Below, one piece after another: positions 43,885 to 52,282 of a DNA stretch of 64,000 nucleotides. This DNA comes from Hongsoonwoonella zoysiae. GTDB lineage: Bacteria > Pseudomonadota > Alphaproteobacteria > Rhizobiales > Stappiaceae. Each line of letters opens with the position of its first letter. The first letter of the stretch is position 1. The translations under genes were made by a program, and so were the position numbers. The stretch is from the NCBI RefSeq assembly GCF_013266695.1, contig NZ_JABRXF010000002.1, positions 930,001-994,000 on the forward strand, in the 5' to 3' direction. The notes below the pieces were generated by a model. It saw only the letters and a program-made list of their open reading frames with translations. It was not told where the DNA came from and did not search any database.

Positions 43885-44790
43885 TCAGCCCTTCTTCGCG
43901 CATTCCAGCACATCGGCTATTCGCGCTGACTGATCATCGGTCAGCGGCCAGGCCGCGGGCGGGCGGGCGTGCCCGCAGTCATGGCCGAGCATCGCAAGCG
44001 CCGCCTTGACGCCGGAAACGTTCGCTCCCCCGTTTTCTTCCGCACGAACATCCTCGAAGGCGCGCATACCCTCGATCAGGCGGCGCGCCTCGGCATAATC
44101 CTGCCGTTCAAGCGCAGCATGGATCGCGACGGAGCGCTCGGGCCAGACGTTGATCAACCCCGACGTGAACCCGCGCGCGCCAACCGCGTAAAACGCCGGT
44201 GCCCAGATTTCGGCAAGCCCACCCACCCATACGATATTCGGCTCGCATGCCCCCATCGCCGCGGCCAGCTTCATCGGGTTGGGCGTTGCCCATTTGACGC
44301 CGACGACAGAGGAAATAGCGCAAATTTCCGCAATCGCCTGCGTGCCGATCGCATCGTTGCGGATGTACAAGACAAGCGGCAGCCCGTCGGCGGCATCGGC
44401 GATCCGGCGAACGTAATTTACCGTTCCTCTTGGCGAGACGAAGGGATCCGGCAACTGGTGGACCATCAATGCCGAGCACCCTGCTTCGGCGGATGCCCGC
44501 GCCAGCGCGCAAGCGTCCTGTACGGACCGTCCCACACCTCCGATCAGCGGCACACGGCCATCGACCATACGCGCCGTCTCGGCGACCGTCGCCAAAGCTT
44601 CGTCGAGCGTAAGGCTGTAGAATTCGCCCGTATTTCCGTTGGAAACGAGGATGTGGACGCCTGCGTCTATCGCTTGGTCAATGACCGGACGGAGCGGCTT
44701 TGCATCGATCCGGTCGGCGCTGTCGAATGGCGTCACAAGGATGCCGGAAATTCCAGCCAGTGAATTGCGAAGTCCAGTTGCGTCTGTCAT
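43885..44790 (-). CDS. DHDPS/NAL-family aldolase or dehydratase
   Basis: A 301-residue TIM-barrel protein of the dihydrodipicolinate synthase family. ILVTPFDSADRID is the N-terminal signature, LVSNGNTGEFYSLTLDE the phosphate/carboxylate-binding loop, LVLYIRND has the active-site Tyr and VVGVKWATPNP the Schiff-base Lys. It is a different subgroup from AraD at 28508, since the FSEQ-type motif is absent. Relatives act on keto-deoxy sugar acids (for example 5-dehydro-4-deoxyglucarate dehydratase) or are aldolases. An ATG at 44799 is an alternative start. It is divergent from the arabonate-type dehydratase across about 165 bases, consistent with a shared pathway. Confidence 0.88.
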   Translation of the reverse strand: MTDATGLRNSLAGISGILVTPFDSADRIDAKPLRPVIDQAIDAGVHILVSNGNTGEFYSLTLDEALATVAETARMVDGRVPLIGGVGRSVQDACALARASAEAGCSALMVHQLPDPFVSPRGTVNYVRRIADAADGLPLVLYIRNDAIGTQAIAEICAISSVVGVKWATPNPMKLAAAMGACEPNIVWVGGLAEIWAPAFYAVGARGFTSGLINVWPERSVAIHAALERQDYAEARRLIEGMRAFEDVRAEENGGANVSGVKAALAMLGHDCGHARPPAAWPLTDDQSARIADVLECAKKG

Positions 44791-44954
44791 CGCAGCCATC
44801 CTGAAGTGTTGGAGAAATTCGATGGTCGGATGCGATCATGAATCGAACATCGCAGTCTACGGCTATACTGCCCGGGTTGCAGACGTAATACTACCTGTAC
44901 TCGATTCCGGGCCTCGGGCCCGGCCAGCCAACTCGAATTCCTGACCGGCGAAAA

Positions 44955-46694
44955 ATGGAAAATCGAACGAAAAAACCGGAAAACCTCCGCTCGGCGCGCT
45001 GGTTTGCGCCCGACGACCTTCGCAGTTTCGGCCACCGCTCGCGCATGATGCAACTCGGCTATGCGGAAGAGGATTTCCGCGACAGGCCGGTCATCGGCAT
45101 CCTGAACACCTGGTCGGAACTCAACACCTGCCACGCGCATTTTCCCGAGCGAGTAAAGGACGTGAAACGCGGCGTATTGCAGGCGGGTGGATTCGCGGTC
45201 GAAATGCCGGCGCTTTCGGTGGACGAGAGCTTCACCAAGCCGACATCGATGCTCTATCGCAACATGCTGGCGATGGAGACGGAGGAGATCATCCGCTCGC
45301 ACCCGCTCGACGGTATCGTTCTCATGGGCGGTTGCGACAAGACAACCCCCGGCCTGATCATGGGCGCGATTTCGGCCGGCGTGCCTATGATCTTCCTGCC
45401 CGCCGGTCCCATGCTGCGCGGCAACTATGCGGGCAAGGTCCTGGGCTCCGGCTCGGACGCCTGGAAATACTGGGACGAGCGACGCGCCGGTAACGTCACC
45501 GACAAGGAATGGCTCGGCATCCAGGGCGGCATAGCGCGTTCCGCCGGAACCTGCATGACCATGGGCACCGCCTCCACCATGACGGCGATCGCCGAAGCAC
45601 TGGGGCTGACGCTGCCCGGCGCTTCCTCCATTCCGGCTGTGGATTCCGGTCATCAACGCATGGGCTCTGCCTGCGGGCGGCGGATCGTGGAAATGGTCTG
45701 GGAGGACCTGACGCCTGATCGGATTCTTACAGAAGCCGCTGTGAAAAACGCCGCGACCGTGGCGATGGCGACGGGATGTTCCACCAACGCCGTCGTTCAT
45801 CTGATCGCCATGGCGCGCCGCGCAGGCATCGGCCTCACGCTCGATGATCTCGACGAACTGGGGCGCATCACGCCGCTCATCGCCAACGTCCGCCCCGCCG
45901 GCAAGGACTACCTCATGGAGGATTTCTATTACGCAGGCGGCTTGGGCGCGTTGATGAAGCAACTCGAGGGTCAACTGGATTGCACCGCGTTGACGGTAAC
46001 TGGCAGGAGTATGGGCGAGAACCTCGAAGGTGCCGAGGTCTACAATGACGATGTCATCCGCCCGCTTTCAAACCCGGTCTATCACGAAGGCTCGCTCGCG
46101 GTTCTGCGGGGCAACCTGTGCCCGGACGGCGCGGTGATCAAGCCCGCCGCCTGCGATCCGAAGTTCCACCTGCACGAAGGCCCCGCGCTGGTCTTCGACA
46201 GCTATCCGGAGATGAAGGCGGCGATTGACGATGAAAACCTTGTCGTCACCCCCGATCACGTTCTGGTGCTACGCAATGCCGGGCCGCAAGGGGGGCCAGG
46301 CTTTCCCGAATGGGGCATGCTGCCCATCCCGAAGGCCTTGATCAAGCAGGGGCATCGAGACATGTTGCGGATTTCCGATGCCCGCATGTCCGGCACTTCC
46401 TACGGCGCATGCGTTTTGCACGTCGCGCCCGAAAGCTACGTCGGCGGGCCGCTCGCCCTCTTGAAGACGGGCGATATCGTACGTCTCGACCTTGCGAACC
46501 GGCGCCTCGACATGCTGGTCGACGACGCGGAACTGGAACGACGGCGCGCGGAATGGAAAAGCCCGGAGCCGCGTTTCGAACGGGGTTATGGCTACATGTT
46601 CTCGCGCCATGTCACCCAGGCGGACCAGGGCTGCGATTTCGACTTCCTGCAAACCGATTTCGGGCACACCGCCGGCGAACCCGATATCTTTTGA
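44955..46694 (+). CDS. IlvD/Edd-family dehydratase, L-arabonate dehydratase type
   Basis: A 579-residue Fe-S dehydratase. The cluster cysteines are C59 (ELNTCHAH), C127 (GGCDKTTPG) and C200 (GTCMTMGTAS), and the catalytic Ser about 479 is in ISDARMSGTSYG. Length and Cys spacing match the Rhizobium leguminosarum L-arabonate dehydratase as I recall it. The enzyme dehydrates L-arabonate (also D-fuconate or D-galactonate in relatives) to the 2-keto-3-deoxy acid. It should feed AraD at 28508 and the semialdehyde dehydrogenase at 42310. It is intact, unlike the dehydratase remnant at 41147-41320. Confidence 0.93.
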   Translation: MENRTKKPENLRSARWFAPDDLRSFGHRSRMMQLGYAEEDFRDRPVIGILNTWSELNTCHAHFPERVKDVKRGVLQAGGFAVEMPALSVDESFTKPTSMLYRNMLAMETEEIIRSHPLDGIVLMGGCDKTTPGLIMGAISAGVPMIFLPAGPMLRGNYAGKVLGSGSDAWKYWDERRAGNVTDKEWLGIQGGIARSAGTCMTMGTASTMTAIAEALGLTLPGASSIPAVDSGHQRMGSACGRRIVEMVWEDLTPDRILTEAAVKNAATVAMATGCSTNAVVHLIAMARRAGIGLTLDDLDELGRITPLIANVRPAGKDYLMEDFYYAGGLGALMKQLEGQLDCTALTVTGRSMGENLEGAEVYNDDVIRPLSNPVYHEGSLAVLRGNLCPDGAVIKPAACDPKFHLHEGPALVFDSYPEMKAAIDDENLVVTPDHVLVLRNAGPQGGPGFPEWGMLPIPKALIKQGHRDMLRISDARMSGTSYGACVLHVAPESYVGGPLALLKTGDIVRLDLANRRLDMLVDDAELERRRAEWKSPEPRFERGYGYMFSRHVTQADQGCDFDFLQTDFGHTAGEPDIF

Positions 46695-46718
46695 GAATGA
46701 AATGACCGATTTCATTCT
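46694..46718 (+). terminator. Hairpin terminator after the dehydratase gene
   Basis: AGAATGAAAT and ATTTCATTCT form a perfect 10-base stem with a 5-base loop, starting on the last base of the stop codon and followed by TTGATTT. The stem is AT-rich for a terminator in this genome, but the position directly after the gene supports it. Confidence 0.6.
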
Positions 46719-46816
46719 TTGATTTGACGCGGAATTCGCAAATCATGGGAGAAAAGCCTGCGGCCTTGACCGGACACCGCCGGGCTTCACGGGAAAGCGC
46801 AGCGTCTTAAGCGCAT

Positions 46817-48082
46817 TCAGGACCGCGCTTCGTCTTCGGCTTCCGCCTCGGCCTGTTCGGCGGCCCACTCCCCTGCTGCCTGAACGGCCACTGTCGAAGC
46901 GGTGGGCAGAACGCCCAGATAGCTTTCGGTTTCCTCCACGGGGGTGGCAGCACGCTGCGTCATGCGGTAGAGCGCATAAAGCGCGATGGCGCCGAAGGTC
47001 ACACCCAGCACCAGCCAGAACGCGAGCGGTCCAAGCTGCTCCATCGACCAGCCGGTAATCAGCGGGCCCACGATAGCGCCGAGCCCGAAAGTGAAGACGA
47101 GCCCGCCGGACGCGGCCGGCATTTCTTCGGCCGACAGAAAGTCGTTGGTATAGGCGAGGAACAGGGCGTAGAGCGGCGTCGTCACGCCCCCCGCGAAAAA
47201 AGCCGCCGCCATCATCGGCCACAGGCCGCCGCCGGCGATCCAGCCCAACGCGCAGGATGCAGCGCCGAAACAGGCCGCGCCGAAGATCAGCCTGCGCCGG
47301 TCGATCCGGTCGGAGAGCCAGCCAATCGGGTATTGCAGCGTCAGCGCTCCCGCGAACAGCATCGCCACGAAAAGCGCGATGCTGTTCGCCGTCATTCCGA
47401 TCTCGGTCCCGAAAACCGCTCCCATGCCCGATTGGGTCGCATAGATGCTGCCCAGCAGGAAAATCCCGACAGTTCCCAGCGGCGATCCCGCGAAAAGCGC
47501 GCGCAGGGACATCGGGCGTCCGACTTCGGTTTCCGGGGCCCGGGTGGCGGACAGGAGGATCGGCGCGAAAGACACCGAAACAAGGATCGAGGCACCGATG
47601 AACAGCACAGAGGTGCCCGCATCCCCCAGCGTGAGCAACCCTTGCGCCCCGATGATGCCAAGTGTCTGGGCAATCATGTAGGCCGAGAGCATCTTGCCGC
47701 GTGTTTCGTTCGTCGCAGCATCGTTCAACCAGCTTTCGGCGGCGACGTAGATTCCCGACATGCAAAAGCCGATGAGCACCCGCAGCAACGTCCAGGCGAT
47801 TGGGTCAGTCAGCAGCGGAAATGAAATCAGCCCCGCCGACATGAAGCTGCCAAGAGCCGCGAAGACGCGCACATGCCCCACGCGGCGGATCAGCGTCGGC
47901 GTGTAACGCGCGCCCGACAAAAAACCCATGAAGTAACCAGAGGTGACGATGGCCAGTTCCGCCGCCGAAAATCCCTCGATTCCGCCGCGCAAGCCGATCA
48001 ATGTGAAATGCATGCCGTTGCCCAGCATGATGAGAACGATACCGAGCAGAAGAGCCCAGACGCCGGACAAGGCTTGTTTCAT
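46817..48082 (-). CDS. MFS transporter (YcaD-like)
   Basis: A 421-residue membrane protein with 12 predicted helices in two halves. Family features include GYFMGFLSGARYTPTLIRRVGHVRVFA (shown in part: GYFMGFLSGARYTPTLIRR), AESWLNDAATNETRGKMLSAYM (shown in part: ESWLNDAATNETRGKML) and WLSDRIDRRRLIFGA, the MFS loop 2-3-like motif of the second half. The C-terminus is a long acidic Ala/Glu tail. Substrate unknown. It is convergent with the dehydratase gene and 102 bases downstream of the DehI-like gene on the same strand, so it could be in one unit with it. Confidence 0.9.
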   Translation of the reverse strand: MKQALSGVWALLLGIVLIMLGNGMHFTLIGLRGGIEGFSAAELAIVTSGYFMGFLSGARYTPTLIRRVGHVRVFAALGSFMSAGLISFPLLTDPIAWTLLRVLIGFCMSGIYVAAESWLNDAATNETRGKMLSAYMIAQTLGIIGAQGLLTLGDAGTSVLFIGASILVSVSFAPILLSATRAPETEVGRPMSLRALFAGSPLGTVGIFLLGSIYATQSGMGAVFGTEIGMTANSIALFVAMLFAGALTLQYPIGWLSDRIDRRRLIFGAACFGAASCALGWIAGGGLWPMMAAAFFAGGVTTPLYALFLAYTNDFLSAEEMPAASGGLVFTFGLGAIVGPLITGWSMEQLGPLAFWLVLGVTFGAIALYALYRMTQRAATPVEETESYLGVLPTASTVAVQAAGEWAAEQAEAEAEDEARS

Positions 48083-48184
48083 CGATCGTCCCCCAACGCT
48101 TTCCGGCCTTTTCGTCCGGGTGCCGCCGACCGAGCGGCGAGCCGCGTTACCCCCTGAAGGGTATGGGATGCATGGTGGTTCTCG

Positions 48185-49063
48185 TCAAACTTTCTCGTCA
48201 ACAAGCTGCCCGCGCAGAAACCCCACATTGACCGCGAGCCCCGGAAGGAGCCACTGGAAGAGGCGGACCACGGACAGCACCTCGTCTGCGGTTGCGTCGG
48301 CATCGGCTGCAGCGCGAAGTTCCCTGGCGGTGACGCGGGTGTTGTTCGGCAGGCTGGCCGCGAGATGCACCGCGCGGTCGTGCACCCGTGCAACGCGCCT
48401 TTCATAGTTTGGGCCCGAGATGGCTTTTTTCAGGTCAGTCCATGCGGGTACGAAGTAGCTCGGCCAGCGGGCGAAGGCGCGGTAATCGGTATTCACGAAC
48501 GGCAGCCCCAGCGTTGCTCGAATATCCGCGTAGAGCGATGCGATGGTGGGGTCGGCATGGTGCGCTTCGATCAGGGTCGGCTTTTGTTGCCCCCGCCTCG
48601 CAATGACGGGCGCATCCGAAATGACATCGCTTCGCCACTCGTGTCCCTCCAGAAGGAGGCGGGCAAGAGACGCCATCAGGAGATACGGCATGTTTCCGGC
48701 CGAGAAGATCTCGTTGCAGGCGCGGATGTCGTAAAGTTCAGCCTCGTCATATCCCAGCGTTCTGAGGCGGGGCCGTATCGTCGGCGGTTCAAGGGCTGCG
48801 GCCTCGCGCTCGGCGCAGGACCTGAGGTCGCTACAGGCATTTGCGAAGGCGGCGCCGGAAACCATCGGCTCCATTGCGTTCCACAAACATTCGTAGAACC
48901 GGCGGTAATGAGCGAAGGCCATGGCCACGACACCCATCCACGGAACGCCTAACCCGGCCTTCGTCCGCTCGTAAACATCTGCCAGATCGCTCTGCGCGGC
49001 ATATTCCGGCACCGGGTTGATCGCCGGGATCGGATCAGGCTTGAGCCGTGGCAGGTCAGGCAT
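48185..49063 (-). CDS. DehI-type 2-haloacid dehalogenase homologue
   Basis: A 292-residue all-helical protein that I recognise as the group I haloacid dehalogenase (DehI) family. An internal duplication is visible: LGVPWMGVVAMAFAHYRRF in the first half corresponds to LGLPFVNTDYRAFARWPSY in the second, and each is followed by a similar amphipathic helix (ERE AAAL / DRAVHLA region). The Asp in VNTDYRAF occupies the position of the catalytic Asp of DehI. DehI enzymes hydrolyse 2-haloalkanoic acids with inversion, on both stereoisomers. True activity is unproven. ATG 49063 has CCGGAGGGAC upstream; the MFS gene is downstream on the same strand. Confidence 0.75.
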   Translation of the reverse strand: MPDLPRLKPDPIPAINPVPEYAAQSDLADVYERTKAGLGVPWMGVVAMAFAHYRRFYECLWNAMEPMVSGAAFANACSDLRSCAEREAAALEPPTIRPRLRTLGYDEAELYDIRACNEIFSAGNMPYLLMASLARLLLEGHEWRSDVISDAPVIARRGQQKPTLIEAHHADPTIASLYADIRATLGLPFVNTDYRAFARWPSYFVPAWTDLKKAISGPNYERRVARVHDRAVHLAASLPNNTRVTARELRAAADADATADEVLSVVRLFQWLLPGLAVNVGFLRGQLVDEKV

Positions 49064-49501
49064 CGGTCAGTCCCTCCGGAACGTTTCCGCTCCACTTGAA
49101 AAACTCTTCGAGAAAGCCGAGCGCCTTCGCGCGTCAGGCTATCAGAAGTGTACTGGTTGATTCTGGTTCCCTTCAATGACTACCTCACATGAGAATGGTC
49201 AAGGGGCAAGCGGCTGATCCCGAATACAGTGGATCCGAATTCGAGCAAACTTCCGATCCTGAAAGCGTGCCGGCAACGATCTTCAAGGCCGGCACCGGCC
49301 ACAGCGCGAGGAGACCTGGAGTTTATCCCGCGAGACACGGATCGGACATCTCGACAAGGTTTTACTCGATTTATTGATCCTTGAGCTATTTCCTGTCCTT
49401 CAGCGAACCTGCTGGAAGGTACGGCGCTCCATGTCCCAGCCTCGATAAACAGGCTGAAATGAGCGCCACCTGAAGAACCACGTTCTTGAAGGGAGTTGAC
49501 G
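49064..49501. other. Gene-free intergenic stretch between divergent genes
   Basis: No credible gene, RNA or strong repeat was found in these 438 bases. It should hold the promoters of the DehI-like gene and the quinone reductase gene. Several short open frames exist on both strands but have no recognisable family or ribosome binding site. Confidence 0.5.
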
Positions 49502-50491
49502 ATGAGCAAGGCACAGGTGATCCACAAACTGGGGCCGCCCGAGGTCATGCATTGGCAGGACTGGGCCGTGCCGGACCCGGCTCCAGGCGAGGTCCGGCTG
49601 CGACACACGGCGATCGGCGTGAATTTCGCTGACACTTACCACCGGGGCGGCATATCGCATCCCTGGAAAGTGGACGAGCCGCCGGTCGTGATCGGCTTCG
49701 AAGGCGTGGGCGTCGTCGAAGGCGTCGGCGATGGCGTAACGGAGTTCCGAACGGGCGACAGGGTGGCTTATGGAATTCCGCCGCTGGGCAGCTATGCGGA
49801 GGTGCGCAACTACCCTGCAGACAAGCTGTTGCACATGCCCGAAGGGCTCGATGACAAGCAGGTCGCCGCTCTTCTCATGAAGGGCATGACAGCACACTAC
49901 CTGCTGCACCGGACCTATGCCGTAAAACCCGGTGACACTATCCTCGTCCATGCCGCAGCGGGCGGTATGGGCTTGATCCTCTGCCAATGGGCGAAGGCGC
50001 TGGGTGCCACGGTGGTCGGCACCGTCTCGACGCCGGAAAAGGCCGAGGTCGCCCGCACGGCAGGCTGCCATTATCCGGTGGTCCGCTCTGAGCAAAGCTT
50101 CGTCGACGTAGTTCGCGAGGTGACGGATGGGGAAGGCTGCGCCGTCGTCTACGAGGCAATCGGCAAGGATACGCTGCAGGACAGTCTGGACTGTCTGCGC
50201 CTGATGGGGGTCTGCGCCGCCTATGGTCACGTCTCCGGCCCACCCGACCCGGTGGACATTATCCAGGATCTCGGGCGGCGCGGCTCTCTCTTCATCACGC
50301 GGCCCGCGATCATGCATTACGTTGCCAAGCGAACCGACCTCGAATGGACGGCCCGCGACCTGTTCAAAGCCATTGGCGACGGCATCCTCAATGCCAACAT
50401 CAACTACGAATACCCGCTGAGGGACGCGGTGCAGGCACACAAGGCCATAGAATCCGGCAATACGCTGGGCGCGACGGTGCTGATACCGTGA
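49502..50491 (+). CDS. Zinc-free quinone oxidoreductase (QOR-type medium-chain dehydrogenase)
   Basis: A 329-residue NADPH:quinone reductase. The N-terminal fold has GVNFADTYHRGG and GFEGVGVVEGVGDGV, no zinc ligands are present, and the cofactor motif is VHAAAGGMGLILCQWAKALG (shown in part: AAAGGMGLILCQWA). It reduces quinones or enones with NADPH in the cytoplasm. ATG 49502 follows GGGAG; an upstream TTG at 49496 is in frame but less likely. It is monocistronic, with the tRNA-Ser gene 229 bases downstream on the other strand. Confidence 0.93.
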   Translation: MSKAQVIHKLGPPEVMHWQDWAVPDPAPGEVRLRHTAIGVNFADTYHRGGISHPWKVDEPPVVIGFEGVGVVEGVGDGVTEFRTGDRVAYGIPPLGSYAEVRNYPADKLLHMPEGLDDKQVAALLMKGMTAHYLLHRTYAVKPGDTILVHAAAGGMGLILCQWAKALGATVVGTVSTPEKAEVARTAGCHYPVVRSEQSFVDVVREVTDGEGCAVVYEAIGKDTLQDSLDCLRLMGVCAAYGHVSGPPDPVDIIQDLGRRGSLFITRPAIMHYVAKRTDLEWTARDLFKAIGDGILNANINYEYPLRDAVQAHKAIESGNTLGATVLIP

Positions 50492-50720
50492 GGCTGTCGG
50501 GTATCAGGGGCCGGACCCAAAAAACACGATGGTCAAGATACCGAGCCGCTTTGGGGGCGCGCCGTGCAAAAGACCGATACCCATCCAGCTTGCGGCTTCG
50601 GATCGGCTTTTCGGCGCATGAATTCGGGCTTTTGTTACGCAGTAGATAGCCCTGAAAAGCCTCCCTGAGTTGAGAGAAGCTGAAAAGGGATACATTTTCA
50701 GAGAGTTTTGAGAAAATAAG

Positions 50721-50810
50721 TGGCGGAGGGGAAGGGATTCGAACCCTCGAGACGGTTTCCCGTCTACTCCCTTAGCAGGGGAGCGCCTTCGACCACTCGG
50801 CCACCCCTCC
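50721..50810 (-). tRNA. tRNA-Ser (anticodon GCU)
   Basis: The 90-base reverse-strand sequence folds as a serine tRNA: acceptor stem GGAGGGG paired with CCCCTCC, the D arm GCCGAGTGGTCGAAGGC, an anticodon arm CTCCC-CTGCTAA-GGGAG with anticodon GCT, a long variable arm (GACGG/CCGTC) and a T arm with GGTTCGAATCC. CCA is encoded at the 3' end (50721-50723 on the plus strand as TGG). No integrase gene or attachment-site duplication was seen around it. Confidence 0.97.
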
Positions 50811-51030
50811 GTCGCTCTCTCGATAGACGAGAAAGGCGGGCAATTCCAACCCTTTTTTTCATACCAGGCCGGAATATTGTGCAAACAGCCTTCGTCGCTC
50901 CTCGCCACCGACGGCCACTGGCAAACCGCGGACGTTCCGCGCGAAGCGCCGGCATGTCCGGCAACCGACAGGGCGGACCCTGCCCGGCGGCCGGATCAGC
51001 CGTCTTTCGCGGCGAACCTGTGCCCCGTCA

Positions 51031-51300
51031 TCAATGCAGGCTCAGCCATTCGCGCGCCTGGCGCTGCGCTTCGGCGATCTGCTCGCGCGTCAGTTCAGCG
51101 GCGATTTCCTGGCGGCGCTGAGCCGCCTCCCGGCTGCCCTTCATCGCAGCAAGGTTGAACCACTTGTGCGCGGCCACAAGGTCTTCCGCACCATTGAGCC
51201 CGCATGCGCTGTCGAGACCGAACTGCAGGAGAATATCCGCGCTTGCGGGCTTTTCACCCATGGCAGCAAGATCGGCGGATGCAATTTCAAATCGAGCCAT
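51031..51300 (-). CDS. SEL1-like repeat protein (89 aa)
   Basis: A small soluble protein containing one SEL1/TPR-like unit (GAEDLVAAHKWFNLAAMKGSREAAQRR, given here as AAHKWFNLAAMKGSREAA). The C-terminus is a charged amphipathic helix (QIAEAQRQAREWLSLH). Short proteins of this pattern are common in Rhizobiales. The role is unknown; SEL1 units mediate protein interactions. ATG 51300 follows AGAAGGGA. The gene is isolated, with a tRNA on one side and a long AT-rich gap on the other. Confidence 0.8.
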   Translation of the reverse strand: MARFEIASADLAAMGEKPASADILLQFGLDSACGLNGAEDLVAAHKWFNLAAMKGSREAAQRRQEIAAELTREQIAEAQRQAREWLSLH

Positions 51301-51751
51301 GACACATTCCCTTCTGCTTTGTTCCGGCAGGAAACGCGCCGGATGATCTGAAAAGGACGTAATGTCTTCATGCTTTCATCGCCCTTCGAAAGGAATTCTG
51401 GCTACAGTGATTGAACAGCTACTTAAATTTTTAAATTAACGAGACCCGAATTTTCTGAAAATATTTGGTAAATTTTACATTTCAGTTACCAACGAATCTC
51501 GAATATTGGAGCGAAAACAAAGACAATCTTGCTTTCCGCTCCGCTTGACGTTTGCCATTCATTCACCATCAAGCGAATTTGCCGGATATTTTCAGAAAGT
51601 TCCGGAGCGCATATGTGCCCCCGCGATCACTTTTTATCGCGATGCTCGAATATGCCGTAACGGCACGACTTTAAACTCCCACGCATCGCCATTAATGTGA
51701 CGTTTGCGTAAAGGTCAGGCAATTATCGGCCTGCCATTGGGAGGAGATTCC
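51301..51751. other. AT-rich gene-free stretch
   Basis: No gene was recognised in these 451 bases. The part 51420-51490 is strongly AT-rich, and TTGGTAA at 51465-51471 with TTACCAA at 51486-51492 makes a 7-base inverted repeat around a 14-base spacer. It must carry promoters for the SEL1 gene (minus) and the DUF2147 gene (plus). Confidence 0.5.
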
Positions 51752-52198
51752 ATGCAGTTCAAATTCGGCGGGCGCCGCTTCATAAAGACATCGGCTATCG
51801 CGGCCACGGCGCTGGCGACAGTCACATTGGCGGTTCCGCAGGCCGGTGCCGCCGACGCGACGGGCGTCTGGTCACGGCCCAGCGGATCGTCGCGAATCCA
51901 GATTTCATCCTGCGGCAATGCGCTTTGCGGCAAGCTCGTATGGCTCAAGGAACCGCGCAACGACGTCAACAATCCGGATCCCGCCAAGCGTGGGAACCCG
52001 CTGCTGGGTACCGAGATCGTGCTCGGCATGAAGCCGACGGGCAAAGCGGACACTTGGAAGGGCAAGGTCTACAACGCCGAAGACGGCAAGACCTACACCG
52101 GATACATCACCTTGCACGGCAATTCGAAGATGGAGTTGGAGGGCTGCGTCCTTGGCGGCCTGATCTGCAAGGGCGAAACCTGGAGCCGCGTGAAGTAA
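51752..52198 (+). CDS. Secreted DUF2147 protein
   Basis: A 148-residue protein with a signal peptide (SAIAATALATVTLAVPQAGA, cut near AGA-AD). The mature part shows the DUF2147 pattern: GVWSRPSGSSRIQIS, CGNALCGKLVWL, LGTEIVLGMKP and MELEGCVLGGLICKG. The family is a periplasmic beta-barrel-like fold of unknown function. ATG 51752 follows GGGAGGAG; the in-frame ATG 51704 is rejected because it would precede the signal peptide. A strong terminator follows. Confidence 0.9.
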   Translation: MQFKFGGRRFIKTSAIAATALATVTLAVPQAGAADATGVWSRPSGSSRIQISSCGNALCGKLVWLKEPRNDVNNPDPAKRGNPLLGTEIVLGMKPTGKADTWKGKVYNAEDGKTYTGYITLHGNSKMELEGCVLGGLICKGETWSRVK

Positions 52199-52225
52199 CT
52201 CCTCCGCAGAAGCACCAGAACGCGA

Positions 52226-52262
52226 AAGCCCCGCGCCTTTTCGGGACGCGGGGCTTTTTTTG
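52226..52262 (+). terminator. Rho-independent terminator after the DUF2147 gene
   Basis: AAAGCCCCGCG and CGCGGGGCTTT form an 11-base stem with an 11-base loop, followed by a run of T. The leading A-run also gives partial symmetry for the convergent GST gene. Confidence 0.9.
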
Positions 52263-52282
52263 ATATTGGGGGTATGCCTGCG

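Noticed and set aside
49189-49377. Short plus-strand open frame between the DehI-like and quinone reductase genes
   Set aside because: No ribosome binding site, no recognisable domain and atypical composition.
50721-50810. tRNA-Ser as an integration site for a genomic island
   Set aside because: No integrase gene, no duplicated tRNA end and no change in gene character was seen on either side.
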